Positions 1 through 7,833 are shown, counted from the first letter of the stretch. The stretch is 9,407 nucleotides of DNA from Geofilum sp964396555 (GCA_964396555.1 CAYNFX010000071.1:1-9407); one strand, 5' to 3'. The notes: a model not told the origin generated them from the sequence alone. Numbers and translations: made by a program.

Positions 1-16
1 GAATCACTGATTTATT

Positions 17-850
17 ATGGACTCCCTAAAAAATAGCATCTTAGTTGCATACGATTTCACTGAGGTCGCAATGAATGCTGTTGCCCACGCTGTATACCTG
101 GCTAAAAACTTCAATACCGGCATCGCCCTATTGCACATAGTCAAGAAAGCCTCCGAAATAAAGGAGATGGAGCAGCAACTTGAAGTTGAGATCCAAAAGA
201 TCAATGAATTGCACAATGTGAAACCATCCGGTATTGTCAGAACCGGTACCATCTTTAAGACAATCAACCAGGTTGCCCATGACGTTGATGCAACTATGAT
301 AGTAATGGGAACCCACGGGATTAAGGGAATGCAAAAAATCACCGGCAGCTGGGCCTTGAAGGTAATCGTGGGTTCTAAAGTTCCATTCCTCGTCGTTCAG
401 GACTCGCCTAAATCAAAAAACGAACCACTCAAGTTTGTCTTCCCGGTAGATTTCAAGACTGAAAACAAGGAAAAGCTGAAATATGTTCAGTTGATGGCAA
501 AGTATTTCCCTGCCAAGATCTTGCTGTTCTCTGCTACCTCCAAGGAAGGCGTGCTCGATCCAAGGACTAAGGCCAACCTGGTGTTCTGCAAGACTTTCAT
601 GGAAGAAAAGAAGATCGACTACGAACTGGTTCTCTCAAAGAATACTGCTCCCTTCAGCCAGGAAACTATCGAGTTTTCAAAAGAAAGAGATGCAGACATT
701 ATCTTTATAATGACAACCAGGGATATCGCTTTCCATGATTACGTTATAGGTGCTCAGGAACAATACATTATTGCTAACAATGCACGTATTCCTGTAATGG
801 TGATTAACCCACGCACTGACCTTATGAAGTACGGATACGGATATTTATAG
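17..850 (+). CDS. Universal stress protein, tandem UspA domains
   Basis: A 277-residue cytoplasmic protein made of two UspA-type alpha/beta domains (about residues 5-128 and 137-277). UspA proteins bind ATP or act as signalling and stress-survival factors; the specific role here is unknown. The first domain keeps D13 after the first strand (VAYDF) and a nucleotide-loop motif, GTHG at 98-101 followed by GS at 110-111, then the typical closing strand VPFLVV. The spacing is G-2X-G-8X-GS, one residue shorter than the textbook 9X. The second domain keeps an Asp (D145 in FPVDF) and the closing strand PVMVIN, but has no GxxG...GS loop, so it probably does not bind ATP in the usual way. ATG at 17 is the first in-frame start, because an in-frame TGA lies at 8-10. 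No Shine-Dalgarno is visible in the 16 bases upstream. The gene stands alone, closed by a strong terminator 14 bp after its stop. Confidence 0.93.
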   Translation: MDSLKNSILVAYDFTEVAMNAVAHAVYLAKNFNTGIALLHIVKKASEIKEMEQQLEVEIQKINELHNVKPSGIVRTGTIFKTINQVAHDVDATMIVMGTHGIKGMQKITGSWALKVIVGSKVPFLVVQDSPKSKNEPLKFVFPVDFKTENKEKLKYVQLMAKYFPAKILLFSATSKEGVLDPRTKANLVFCKTFMEEKKIDYELVLSKNTAPFSQETIEFSKERDADIIFIMTTRDIAFHDYVIGAQEQYIIANNARIPVMVINPRTDLMKYGYGYL

Positions 851-864
851 CAAAACTTTTCTCC

Positions 865-906
865 AAAAAAAAGAGGCTGACCCTGGTTGGGTCAGCCTCT
901 TTTTTT
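865..906 (+). terminator. Strong intrinsic terminator after the stress-protein gene
   Basis: A perfect inverted repeat with the GC-rich core GAGGCTGACCC (873-883), a 5-base loop TGGTT (884-888) and the matching arm GGGTCAGCCTC (889-899). Eight A residues (865-872) precede it and seven T residues (900-906) follow it, so the A/T flanks extend pairing to about 18 bp. It starts 14 bp after the stop of the universal stress protein gene. The A-tract gives a T-tract on the other strand as well, so it could stop transcription in both directions, although no minus-strand gene ends here. Confidence 0.93.
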
Positions 907-920
907 ATATGACTTAGCTT

Positions 921-952
921 TTTCATATTTTCGCGATAAAAACTTATATTTC
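921..952 (+). promoter_or_regulatory. Possible Bacteroidota-type promoter for the rdgB-porZ unit
   Basis: TATATTTC at 945-952 matches seven of eight positions of the Bacteroidota -7 element TAnnTTTG, counting the two free positions. TTTC at 921-924 is one base off the -33 element TTTG, with 20 bp between them. Both deviations are G to C. The site lies between the terminator at 865-906 and the rdgB start, and would give a leader of roughly 40 bases. The region is A/T-rich, so a chance match is quite possible; position and spacing are the main support. Confidence 0.3.
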
Positions 953-996
953 ACAAGCCTTCCGGCTCTTTGCCCAGGCAATGCAAAAACTCAACG

Positions 997-1572
997 ATGA
1001 AAATACTGTTCGCTACAAACAATAAACACAAGGTCAATGAACTAAGGCAGATACTCCCGCCCAGATTTGAGCTTGTCACCATGGCTGACCTCAACTGCTA
1101 CGACGACGTGGAGGAGACGGGCAGTACTCTTGAGGAGAATGCGCTGATCAAAGCCCGCTACCTGTATTCACGCTTTGGTATTAGCTGTTTCGCCGATGAC
1201 ACTGGTCTTGAGATCCAGGCCCTGAATGGCGCTCCGGGTGTATTTTCTGCCCGCTATGCAGGGGAGAATAAAGACAGCCGGGAAAATGTAGCTCTTGTAC
1301 TGAGAGAGCTTAATGGTGAAAGCAACCGAAAAGCCAGGTTCCGTACTGTGATAGCTCTAATTATAGACGGACAGGAACACCTCTTTGAAGGTACTGTCAA
1401 CGGCAAAATCTCTACCGAAGCCAAAGGTGGCAGTGGATTTGGATACGATCCGATCTTTGTTCCTGAGGGTTATGAATTAAGCTTCGCAGAGATGGATGCT
1501 GATACTAAAAACAGTATAAGCCACCGAAAACTGGCTACAGATGAGTTGGTAAAATTCCTAGACCAGTTGTAA
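997..1572 (+). CDS. rdgB: RdgB/HAM1 non-canonical purine NTP pyrophosphatase
   Basis: A 191-residue cytoplasmic enzyme that hydrolyses dITP, ITP and XTP to the monophosphate and pyrophosphate, keeping deaminated purines out of DNA and RNA. All HAM1 family blocks are present in order: TNNKHK at 7-12 (phosphate-binding start), the ETGSTLEENALIKA block at 40-53, ADDTGLEI at 66-73 with the catalytic-region Asp pair D67/D68, NGAPGVFSARYAG at 77-89, GGSGFGYDPIF at 144-154 and SHRKLA at 175-180. Length agrees with the E. coli enzyme (197 residues). I chose ATG at 997 because MKILFATNNK is the standard N-terminus of the family; the in-frame TTG at 970 would add nine residues with no family match. Its stop overlaps the AAAGG that precedes porZ, only 9 bp on, so the two are very likely co-transcribed. 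There is no obvious functional tie to secretion. Confidence 0.96.
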   Translation: MKILFATNNKHKVNELRQILPPRFELVTMADLNCYDDVEETGSTLEENALIKARYLYSRFGISCFADDTGLEIQALNGAPGVFSARYAGENKDSRENVALVLRELNGESNRKARFRTVIALIIDGQEHLFEGTVNGKISTEAKGGSGFGYDPIFVPEGYELSFAEMDADTKNSISHRKLATDELVKFLDQL

Positions 1573-1575
1573 AGG
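1571..1575 (+). promoter_or_regulatory. Shine-Dalgarno-like AAAGG before porZ
   Basis: AAAGG overlaps the last two bases of the rdgB stop codon and ends 6 bp before the porZ ATG at 1582. It is the clearest ribosome-binding-like sequence in the plus-strand cluster and supports ATG 1582 over the out-of-frame ATG at 1577. Many Bacteroidota genes do without such a site, so its importance is uncertain. Confidence 0.4.
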
Positions 1576-1581
1576 CATGAT

Positions 1582-4032
1582 ATGAATGTAAAGGGGAAGT
1601 ACACAGGCAATATAATAACCGCAACTATTTGCGCACTGGTCGGCTATCTCAATATATCCGGCAGCGGTGCCTTCGCTGCCTCAAACAACTGGAATACCCA
1701 CTTTGCATACAACCAGGTAACCAAAATTGCTGAGACTCCTGACAGAATTGCCGGAGCAACCAGACTAGGTTTACTTATCGTCGAAAAAGCTGACAACTCG
1801 GTACGCAGCCTTACCAGAATCAACGGCCTATCTGACTACTTTATCAGCGCCCTGGCATACAACCCCTCTGACAAATCTTTACTTGTCGGCTATGAGAATG
1901 GCAATATTGACATCCTGAGAAACGGAAGGATAGACAATATTAATATCCTCAAGATCAAACAACTGGATTCAGATAAGAAGATAAACGATTTTCTGCCCCT
2001 GGGTGATATCGTGCTGGTGGCGACAGGATTTGGGATTATGGAACTGGATCCTGAAAGACTTGAGATTCGTTCAACCTATTACATAGGCAACGATGCAGTT
2101 GACCTAAAGGTCAACCGCATCGTTGCCGACAGCGAATTTATTTACGCTGCCACTGCTGCTGGACTAAAGAGGGTTGCAATTAATTCCCCAACCCGTCACC
2201 TGTATGAATCCTGGGAACATATCTCACCAACTTCTAATGAATATTCTGACCTGGCTTCTTTTGCCGGAGGTATAGTAGCAGCAAGGGGCAGCAGAGGGGC
2301 TTCCAACATCCTCGAATTCATGCAGGTGGATGGAACAATCCAGACCATTGCAACAATCGCAGGCTTTTACAGCCTGTGGAGTAATGGCGAAAAACTACTG
2401 GTCACAGCAAATGCTGGAATAAGATCCTACAATACCTCATTGTCACAACAAGAAACATACGGAAGTCCCACTATAGGTGAAACTCAGCAGTCTGCTGCAT
2501 TCAGAGATGCACTTATAGCTGCCGGTGGAAAACTATGGTCTGCCCACAATACTTTTGCAATTCTATGCAACAAGGAACAGGACCAGTGGGATAGCTACCT
2601 GCCTGCCGGACCTGCAAGCAATATGACCCATGATATAATGTTTGCCGGTGATAAGCTTTGGGTAGTGCCGGGATCAACAACAAGTGCCTGGAACAATGCC
2701 CAACGTACACCACATATTTCGGTACTTAGCAGCAAGGGATGGAACATTCTGAATACCACAAACTCACCAATGCTTACGGGTGCTATCGACCTCCTTCATA
2801 TTACTGCCAATCCCCAAAATCCTGATAATGTCTTTATTTCTTCTTGGGGTAGTGGCGTTTTTGAAGTTGATGCCTCTGGTAATACGCCTCAGGTTGATAG
2901 GCATCATTTCACTTCGGACAATGGCTTCCAGAATATTTTCGCCAACACCTCCAGATATGTAAGGGTTGCATCAACTGCTTTTGACAAAAACAACGTACTG
3001 TGGATGCCCAACTCACAGGTGCCCAACGGACTTGTGGCATACTTCCCGGCTGACGATAGTTACAAACGCTTTTCATACGGAGCAATATCCTATGTCTTTA
3101 CGCTAACCCATTTTATGCAGGCTTCAAATGGCGATATGTGGTCGGTCGTCGTCAGACAGGGAGCGCAGAGCGAGTCAGGCATTCCGGTATCAACTGTAGG
3201 TCTGTTTATTTGGAATGACAATGGGACTCCCAAAGATGAACGCGATGATATTTATCGCAGCGCAGTTCCAATAATGTACGATAAAGATTCGCGTAATAAG
3301 GGACATCTCGAACTATGGGATGAAGAGGGCGTGGTGATATCCAACAAGATTACTGCCATCACCGAAGACCAGAACGGTTTCATATGGATAGGTACGGACA
3401 ACGGAGTGGCCGTGCAATATAGACCACAAAAAATATTCACAACCGAAAAACCGGTCTTTTCCAAGATCAAGATTGCCCGTAATGACGGAACGCAAACGGC
3501 AGACTATCTGCTTGATGGCAAGGTAATCACGGCAATTACAGTGGATCCTGCCAACAGAAAATGGATCGGCACAGAAGGCTCAGGGGTTTACCTGGTTTCA
3601 GCTGATGGCTCCAGACAGATTGAATCGTTCAATACAACCAATTCTCCTCTGCCATCGGATTATATTAATGCGATAACAATTGACGAAAATACTGGCGTGG
3701 TTTACTTTGCTACCGGCGAAGGGCTAATATCCTTTGCAGGCACTGCCACTAAGAGCAGTACCACGTATTCCAGTATTTATGCTTATCCTAACCCCGTAAG
3801 ACCAGAGTATAGAGGAAAGATAACAATTACCGGACTGCTTGCCGGAAGTACTGTCAAAATAAGTGATTCATCCGGCCGTCTGGTCTACGAAACCTCCTCC
3901 GTGGGAGGACAGGCACTCTGGGACGGACGCAACCTATGGGGCGACGAAGTCAAGTCAGGCATCTACCTCATCTTTGTTGCAAACGAGGATGGGTCTATGT
4001 CAGGTGTGACCAAGCTAGCAATTGTAAGATAG
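1582..4032 (+). CDS. porZ: PorZ, type IX secretion system attachment-complex protein
   Basis: An 816-residue exported protein, a little longer than the P. gingivalis PorZ (about 776). In P. gingivalis, PorZ sits on the cell surface with PorU, PorV and PorQ, binds anionic lipopolysaccharide and is needed for sortase-mediated anchoring of T9SS cargo. What the sequence shows: an N-terminal signal peptide (basic K4/K6, hydrophobic 11-25, likely cleavage after AFA at residue 32); the characteristic PorZ N-terminal propeller region with GLSDY and GYENGNIDIL (103-112), then a GFGIMELD strand and TYYIG; further propeller blades, including two Reg_prop-like WIGT motifs at W602 and W661; and a C-terminal T9SS sorting-type domain from about 732 to 816, opened by YPNPV (735-739) with a later SGIYLI strand and a basic end. 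In PorZ this domain is retained and not removed. The family structure is two seven-bladed propellers plus this domain. It sits 9 bp after rdgB and 32 bp before a second propeller protein. The start is set by the signal peptide and AAAGG. Confidence 0.9.
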   Translation: MNVKGKYTGNIITATICALVGYLNISGSGAFAASNNWNTHFAYNQVTKIAETPDRIAGATRLGLLIVEKADNSVRSLTRINGLSDYFISALAYNPSDKSLLVGYENGNIDILRNGRIDNINILKIKQLDSDKKINDFLPLGDIVLVATGFGIMELDPERLEIRSTYYIGNDAVDLKVNRIVADSEFIYAATAAGLKRVAINSPTRHLYESWEHISPTSNEYSDLASFAGGIVAARGSRGASNILEFMQVDGTIQTIATIAGFYSLWSNGEKLLVTANAGIRSYNTSLSQQETYGSPTIGETQQSAAFRDALIAAGGKLWSAHNTFAILCNKEQDQWDSYLPAGPASNMTHDIMFAGDKLWVVPGSTTSAWNNAQRTPHISVLSSKGWNILNTTNSPMLTGAIDLLHITANPQNPDNVFISSWGSGVFEVDASGNTPQVDRHHFTSDNGFQNIFANTSRYVRVASTAFDKNNVLWMPNSQVPNGLVAYFPADDSYKRFSYGAISYVFTLTHFMQASNGDMWSVVVRQGAQSESGIPVSTVGLFIWNDNGTPKDERDDIYRSAVPIMYDKDSRNKGHLELWDEEGVVISNKITAITEDQNGFIWIGTDNGVAVQYRPQKIFTTEKPVFSKIKIARNDGTQTADYLLDGKVITAITVDPANRKWIGTEGSGVYLVSADGSRQIESFNTTNSPLPSDYINAITIDENTGVVYFATGEGLISFAGTATKSSTTYSSIYAYPNPVRPEYRGKITITGLLAGSTVKISDSSGRLVYETSSVGGQALWDGRNLWGDEVKSGIYLIFVANEDGSMSGVTKLAIVR

Positions 4033-4064
4033 TTGATTAATAACATTCAAAATATAAGAGACTT

Positions 4065-6782
4065 ATGCCGGGAAAACAGTTGACAATTGCAGGTATCCTG
4101 TTGCTTTGTGCGATTATTGTTGCCTCCGTGCTTTATCTGCATAAGAATCAGCAGCTTGATAATATCAACCCCGTTCTTGCAGTACCTAAAGGTACTGCAA
4201 TCATGATGAAAGTTAACAAGCCGGAGGAGCTGAAAAGGGCTCTTTCCACCGGTACTGAGTTCAAGTCAGAACTAGGGAAGTTTGTTACTTACAAGTCCCT
4301 TACAGACTTTGTTAGCAGTATAGACTCAACTAATTTTTTCAACAAAGTTCCGGTAAGTGAGATTCTATCAAGACCTTTTATTGTTTCTTTTTACAGCGAC
4401 TCAACAATAACCAGGGAATGGCTATTGAGTTCGGCTCTTAAAAGCAGATCAGAAATATCCGAATTGAGAAAGGCCTTGGAGCATCTTGAAAAGTCGACAA
4501 TTGTCAAGTCTGCAAGCGGCCTTACTGTTCAGATTACCAAGGAAGGAGGATGGCCTCTCGATGCATTCCTGACTCTTTACAACGGCTATGTACTTGCGTC
4601 TCCATCTGTTGAGCTAATTGAACTGGCTGTCGGTGCAGTAAGTAAGAAACAGTCTCTCGCCGACCTGCCTGATTTCAGTCGCTTGCTTGATGAAAAGCCG
4701 TCTGGTAGTTTGGCAACAGTAATTGTAAACTATTCAATGCTTGACGGCTATGTTAAAGATCTGTTCAAGACCCCGCTTTTGTCGCGCTTTGCAAACAGTT
4801 CGGAGCTGGATCTTGATGTACGCAAGGATGCTATCTATCTCAACGGTTTCACCTACGATAAGGAAGATAGCTTTGCTTCCATATTTAAAGGTATTGAGGC
4901 ACAAAAACCTGAATTAATCAATATTCTTCCTGCTGAAACACGCTTTATGGCCGGCTATTCAATGGTGGCCAACAGCCATTTCAGGGACAACCTTAACACC
5001 TTTATAGGAGAAACAGAAAGACACGCAAAAATCAAGGAGCTGAACGACAAGTTCACAGCCCGTCACAAGACCTCTTTCGACGAGTTGTTCTTCTCTGTTA
5101 TTGATGGAGAAGGTGCTTTTGCCTACATCTCTGGCAACAGCAGTAACTCCTATCTCCCGGTTTTAGTATTCAAGACCACAGGCGAAGCCAGGACAATGGA
5201 GATGATGGAAGAGCTGATGAGCAACAATGGTCAAAGTACCGAACCTGCTCAGTGGATACGTTTGGATGATGATACCCGCTTCCCCTTATACATCACTCCT
5301 GAAACAGCAATCTTCAAAGCTTACTGGAGCATACTGTTTCCGGAAGTACCTGCCAGGTATTTCGCTTTCTTCCGCAACTATATAATCTTCGGAGATCAAC
5401 CAGAGGCAATAAGTCAGGTACTTTATTCCAACATACTTAACAAGACCCTTTCAACACACCCTTATTATTCAACATTCGCTGAGAACTTCTCTTACAGGGA
5501 GAACTTCTTTATCTTCTGTGAAATAGCTCATATACTTAACCTTGCAGGAGATAATATGAACCGAAAACAGCTCAATCCTACTAACGAACAAAAGAATGCC
5601 CTAAACAACTTCTATGCTGTTGGACTTCAGTTTTCCTCTGCATCCGACATGGTCTATACCTCGGTATACGCCAACTTTACACCGCATAGAGACAAGGAAC
5701 CACGTACAATTTGGCAAAGCCGGCTCGACTCTACTTTAGTTTCAAAGCCGGCTCTGGTTGACAATCATAATACTGGTGAAAAGGAGATCCTGGTTCAGGA
5801 TAAAAAAAACAATCTGTACCTGATCAACAGTATGGGACGTATCCTTTGGAAACGTACGCTTGACGGACCAGTACTAAGCGAATTCTTCCTGATTGACTAT
5901 TACAAGAACAATAAGATACAGTACTTATTCAATACAGCGGAAAAGATTTATATCCTAGACCGCAACGGCAACCATGTGGCTCGTTTCCCTGTCTCACTAC
6001 CTTCCAACGCAACCAACGGACTGAACGTCTTCGACTACGACAACGACAAGGAATACCGCATCTTTATCGCTCTAGAAGACAAGATGTTTTACCTATACGA
6101 CAAGACTGGCAATATCAATCCTGGCTGGTCACAACCAAGATATGAGGGTACCGTAACCCAACCTTTGCAGCACTTCAGTGCTCAGGGTAAAGACTACCTG
6201 GTGTTTAGTGACGAATATCGTAATTATGTCCTCGACCGCAGGGGAGATGAGAGAACAAAGCCTTCGCAAAATTTTACCCGCAATGCCAACTCTCCTTACT
6301 ATCTCAGAGGGCGTACCGGAGACAAACCAAGCCTTGTGACAACAACTCAGGGAGGGGAACTGGCGCTTATCGAACTGCCTTCAGGCAACACTTCGCTGAA
6401 GCCATTGCTGTCAACTCCTGTCGCCCACCACTTTGCTCTTATTAATGAGAACTCACCCAACCCCGAATACCTCATCACCACAGAGAATGCCCTGATACTG
6501 TATGACAAAAACCTGAAAGAAATTATGAGAGTGGACTTCGAAAATAAAATCTTTCCCATAGCCGATATATACAGGTTCTCAAATACTGATGTTAAATTCG
6601 GTGTAGTTGAAAAAACCGGAGGCCGGATTCACCTGATCAACAGAGATGGAAGCCACTACCATGGCTTCCCGCTCAAGGCTGTAAGCCGCTTCTCTATTGG
6701 CTTCCTGAAGTCTTCGGCCTATAGGTTTAACCTGATTACAGGGGGTGAATTCAACTATTTGTACAATTACCGTGTTGAATAG
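4065..6782 (+). CDS. Membrane-anchored DUF3352-like protein with C-terminal beta-propeller
   Basis: A 905-residue protein of unknown function. Residues 7-25 form one hydrophobic segment after K4, with no convincing signal-peptidase site and no lipobox (LLLC at 12-15 lacks the small residues before Cys), so it is probably a signal anchor holding the rest in the periplasm. Residues about 35-545 look like the DUF3352 type of Bacteroidota protein, starting with a VPKGTAIMMKVNKPEEL stretch; I recognise this by style, not by a diagnostic motif. Residues about 560-905 hold seven repeats spaced 44-47 residues apart: YLINSMG (585), YILDRNG (629), YLYDKTG (676), YVLDRRG (721), a degenerate ALIELPSG (767), ILYDKNL (811) and HLINRDG (856). 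This fits a PQQ/WD-like seven-bladed propeller. No catalytic residues are evident; a scaffold or binding role is an inference. The gap to porZ is 32 bp with no terminator, suggesting joint expression. ATG 4065 is the first start giving the anchor; only weak purine-rich sequence precedes it. Confidence 0.8.
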   Translation: MPGKQLTIAGILLLCAIIVASVLYLHKNQQLDNINPVLAVPKGTAIMMKVNKPEELKRALSTGTEFKSELGKFVTYKSLTDFVSSIDSTNFFNKVPVSEILSRPFIVSFYSDSTITREWLLSSALKSRSEISELRKALEHLEKSTIVKSASGLTVQITKEGGWPLDAFLTLYNGYVLASPSVELIELAVGAVSKKQSLADLPDFSRLLDEKPSGSLATVIVNYSMLDGYVKDLFKTPLLSRFANSSELDLDVRKDAIYLNGFTYDKEDSFASIFKGIEAQKPELINILPAETRFMAGYSMVANSHFRDNLNTFIGETERHAKIKELNDKFTARHKTSFDELFFSVIDGEGAFAYISGNSSNSYLPVLVFKTTGEARTMEMMEELMSNNGQSTEPAQWIRLDDDTRFPLYITPETAIFKAYWSILFPEVPARYFAFFRNYIIFGDQPEAISQVLYSNILNKTLSTHPYYSTFAENFSYRENFFIFCEIAHILNLAGDNMNRKQLNPTNEQKNALNNFYAVGLQFSSASDMVYTSVYANFTPHRDKEPRTIWQSRLDSTLVSKPALVDNHNTGEKEILVQDKKNNLYLINSMGRILWKRTLDGPVLSEFFLIDYYKNNKIQYLFNTAEKIYILDRNGNHVARFPVSLPSNATNGLNVFDYDNDKEYRIFIALEDKMFYLYDKTGNINPGWSQPRYEGTVTQPLQHFSAQGKDYLVFSDEYRNYVLDRRGDERTKPSQNFTRNANSPYYLRGRTGDKPSLVTTTQGGELALIELPSGNTSLKPLLSTPVAHHFALINENSPNPEYLITTENALILYDKNLKEIMRVDFENKIFPIADIYRFSNTDVKFGVVEKTGGRIHLINRDGSHYHGFPLKAVSRFSIGFLKSSAYRFNLITGGEFNYLYNYRVE
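4177..4200. repeat. Perfect 10-bp inverted repeat inside the DUF3352-like gene
   Basis: TTGCAGTACC (4177-4186) and GGTACTGCAA (4191-4200) are exact reverse complements separated by the 4-base loop TAAA, about 112 bp into the gene. It encodes LAVPKGTAI, next to the anchor. No T-run follows, so it is not an ordinary terminator. It could form an mRNA hairpin, be a protein-binding palindrome, or be chance shaped by the codons used. Confidence 0.6.
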
Positions 6783-6806
6783 ATCATAAAAACAAACTAT
6801 AGAACT

Positions 6807-7799
6807 ATGCAAAAGAAAATAAGAATCGGAGTTCTGGGAGTATCCAACCACTTTGTCAAGAGGATAATCCTTCCGGTTAGCAAACTGGAAAACTGCGAGA
6901 TATATGCCATAGCTTCCCGAGACATAACAAAGGCTCAGAAAGCCGCATCAGAGTTTTCAATCCCTGTAGCCGTCGGTTCTTACGAAGAACTGATAGCACA
7001 CCCAGAGGTTGATGCTATTTACAATCCGCTGCCCAACCACCTCCACGCTGAATGGACGATAAAGGCTCTTGAGGCCAGAAAACCGGTACTCTGCGAAAAG
7101 CCGCTGGCAATGAATGCTGCAGAGGCTGAGATAATGGCCAAAACTTCAGAAAGAACAGGAGTGCCGCTTATGGAGGCCTTTATGTACAGATTCCATCCTA
7201 TCTGGAGGCACGCCAAAGACATGATCAAATACAACCAATTAGGTGCTGTCACACACATCCACGCTATATTCTCATACAACAACCCGGACCCGGCAAATAT
7301 CAGGAATGTTGCCGAATATGGAGGTGGTGGACTTATGGATATCGGATGTTATACCAACTCAGTGCCCAGGTTCCTTACCGGAATGGAACCCAAACGTGTA
7401 GTTTCTTTAATGGAATTTGACAGTAGCAATGACACTGATATAAATGCTTCAGGTGTTGTGGATTACGGCAGCTTCCAGGCTACCTTCAACGTCTCAACCC
7501 GCTCTGAACCCTTCCAAAGAGTTCAGGTTCTCTGCACCGGAGGTTCAATCGTGATCCACATACCTTTCAATATCTATTACGATGTCCCTGCAGTTATGAC
7601 TATCAGCACAGGCCAGGGCACACGTGATGTCACCTTCCCTCTGGCTGATTCATACGGTATTATGTTTTCTGAATTCTCCGACGCAGTGATTAACAAGAAG
7701 CCAATGCCAATATCCGTGAGCGATGCAGTTGCAAATATGAAGTTACTCGATGCATTAGCCAGATCAGCTAAAAACAATGGCTGGGAGGATGTAAAATAA
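6807..7799 (+). CDS. Gfo/Idh/MocA family NAD(P)-dependent oxidoreductase
   Basis: A 330-residue cytoplasmic dehydrogenase. The family oxidises or reduces sugars, inositols and related hydroxy compounds with NAD(P). The order is standard: an N-terminal Rossmann domain (about 5-120) with a strand-loop IGVLGVSNHF at 7-16, then YNPLPNHLHAEW at 72-83 and the signature EKPL at 97-100, whose lysine K98 is the usual catalytic or binding residue. The C-terminal domain follows, with MEAFMYRFHP at 122-131 and GGGGLMDIGCYTNS at 172-185. The MEAFMYRFHP and DIGCY blocks are closest to the dihydrodiol dehydrogenase / glucose-fructose oxidoreductase / xylose dehydrogenase branch, but the substrate cannot be read from the sequence. 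The nucleotide loop is odd: G11-V-S-N-H-F16 replaces GxGxxG, losing the second and third glycines. Related enzymes with GCADIA are also altered there, so this does not imply inactivity. It is last in the plus-strand cluster, 24 bp after its neighbour, with no Shine-Dalgarno, and ends at a hairpin terminator. Confidence 0.92.
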   Translation: MQKKIRIGVLGVSNHFVKRIILPVSKLENCEIYAIASRDITKAQKAASEFSIPVAVGSYEELIAHPEVDAIYNPLPNHLHAEWTIKALEARKPVLCEKPLAMNAAEAEIMAKTSERTGVPLMEAFMYRFHPIWRHAKDMIKYNQLGAVTHIHAIFSYNNPDPANIRNVAEYGGGGLMDIGCYTNSVPRFLTGMEPKRVVSLMEFDSSNDTDINASGVVDYGSFQATFNVSTRSEPFQRVQVLCTGGSIVIHIPFNIYYDVPAVMTISTGQGTRDVTFPLADSYGIMFSEFSDAVINKKPMPISVSDAVANMKLLDALARSAKNNGWEDVK

Positions 7800-7819
7800 G
7801 CTTCTCTGATTAGGAAGTT
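7798..7819 (-). terminator. Weak possible terminator for the minus-strand unit
   Basis: Read on the minus strand, AACTTCC and the partner ending in AGAGAAGCTT can pair for about seven positions, two of them G-U, around a 7-base loop, followed by TTATTTTA. It lies about 35 bp past the U32 stop, in the right place to end that transcript, and overlaps the 3' end of the oxidoreductase gene by two bases. The stem is short and imperfect, so this is only a candidate. Confidence 0.22.
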
Positions 7820-7833
7820 CAAGCAATTGTGAG

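Larger units (their letters stand above)
997..7799 (+). other. Putative four-gene transcription unit rdgB-porZ-DUF3352-oxidoreductase
   Basis: Four genes point the same way with gaps of 9, 32 and 24 bp. I see no hairpin followed by a T-run in any gap. The cluster is bounded by the terminator at 865-906 and the hairpin at 7834-7868. Internal promoters in the 32- and 24-bp gaps or in the preceding coding sequence cannot be excluded by eye. Confidence 0.55.

Noticed and set aside
970..996. Longer rdgB start at TTG 970 (nine extra residues)
   Set aside because: The extra residues do not match the family. MKILFATNNK from ATG 997 is the usual RdgB N-terminus.
2513..2713. Open frame antisense to porZ
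   Set aside because: It lies wholly inside a well-supported gene and shows no recognisable protein features.
4106..4112. Lipoprotein box at the LLLC in the anchor of the DUF3352-like protein
   Set aside because: The residues before Cys are Leu-Leu, not the small residues required, and hydrophobic sequence continues past the Cys.
4496..4505. 10-bp palindrome GACAATTGTC in the DUF3352-like gene
   Set aside because: It is a short palindrome with no loop, no extension and no partner site; a chance match inside coding sequence is likely.
6579..6851. Minus-strand open frame spanning the gap before the oxidoreductase
   Set aside because: It overlaps two good plus-strand genes and its translation resembles no family; a shadow frame.
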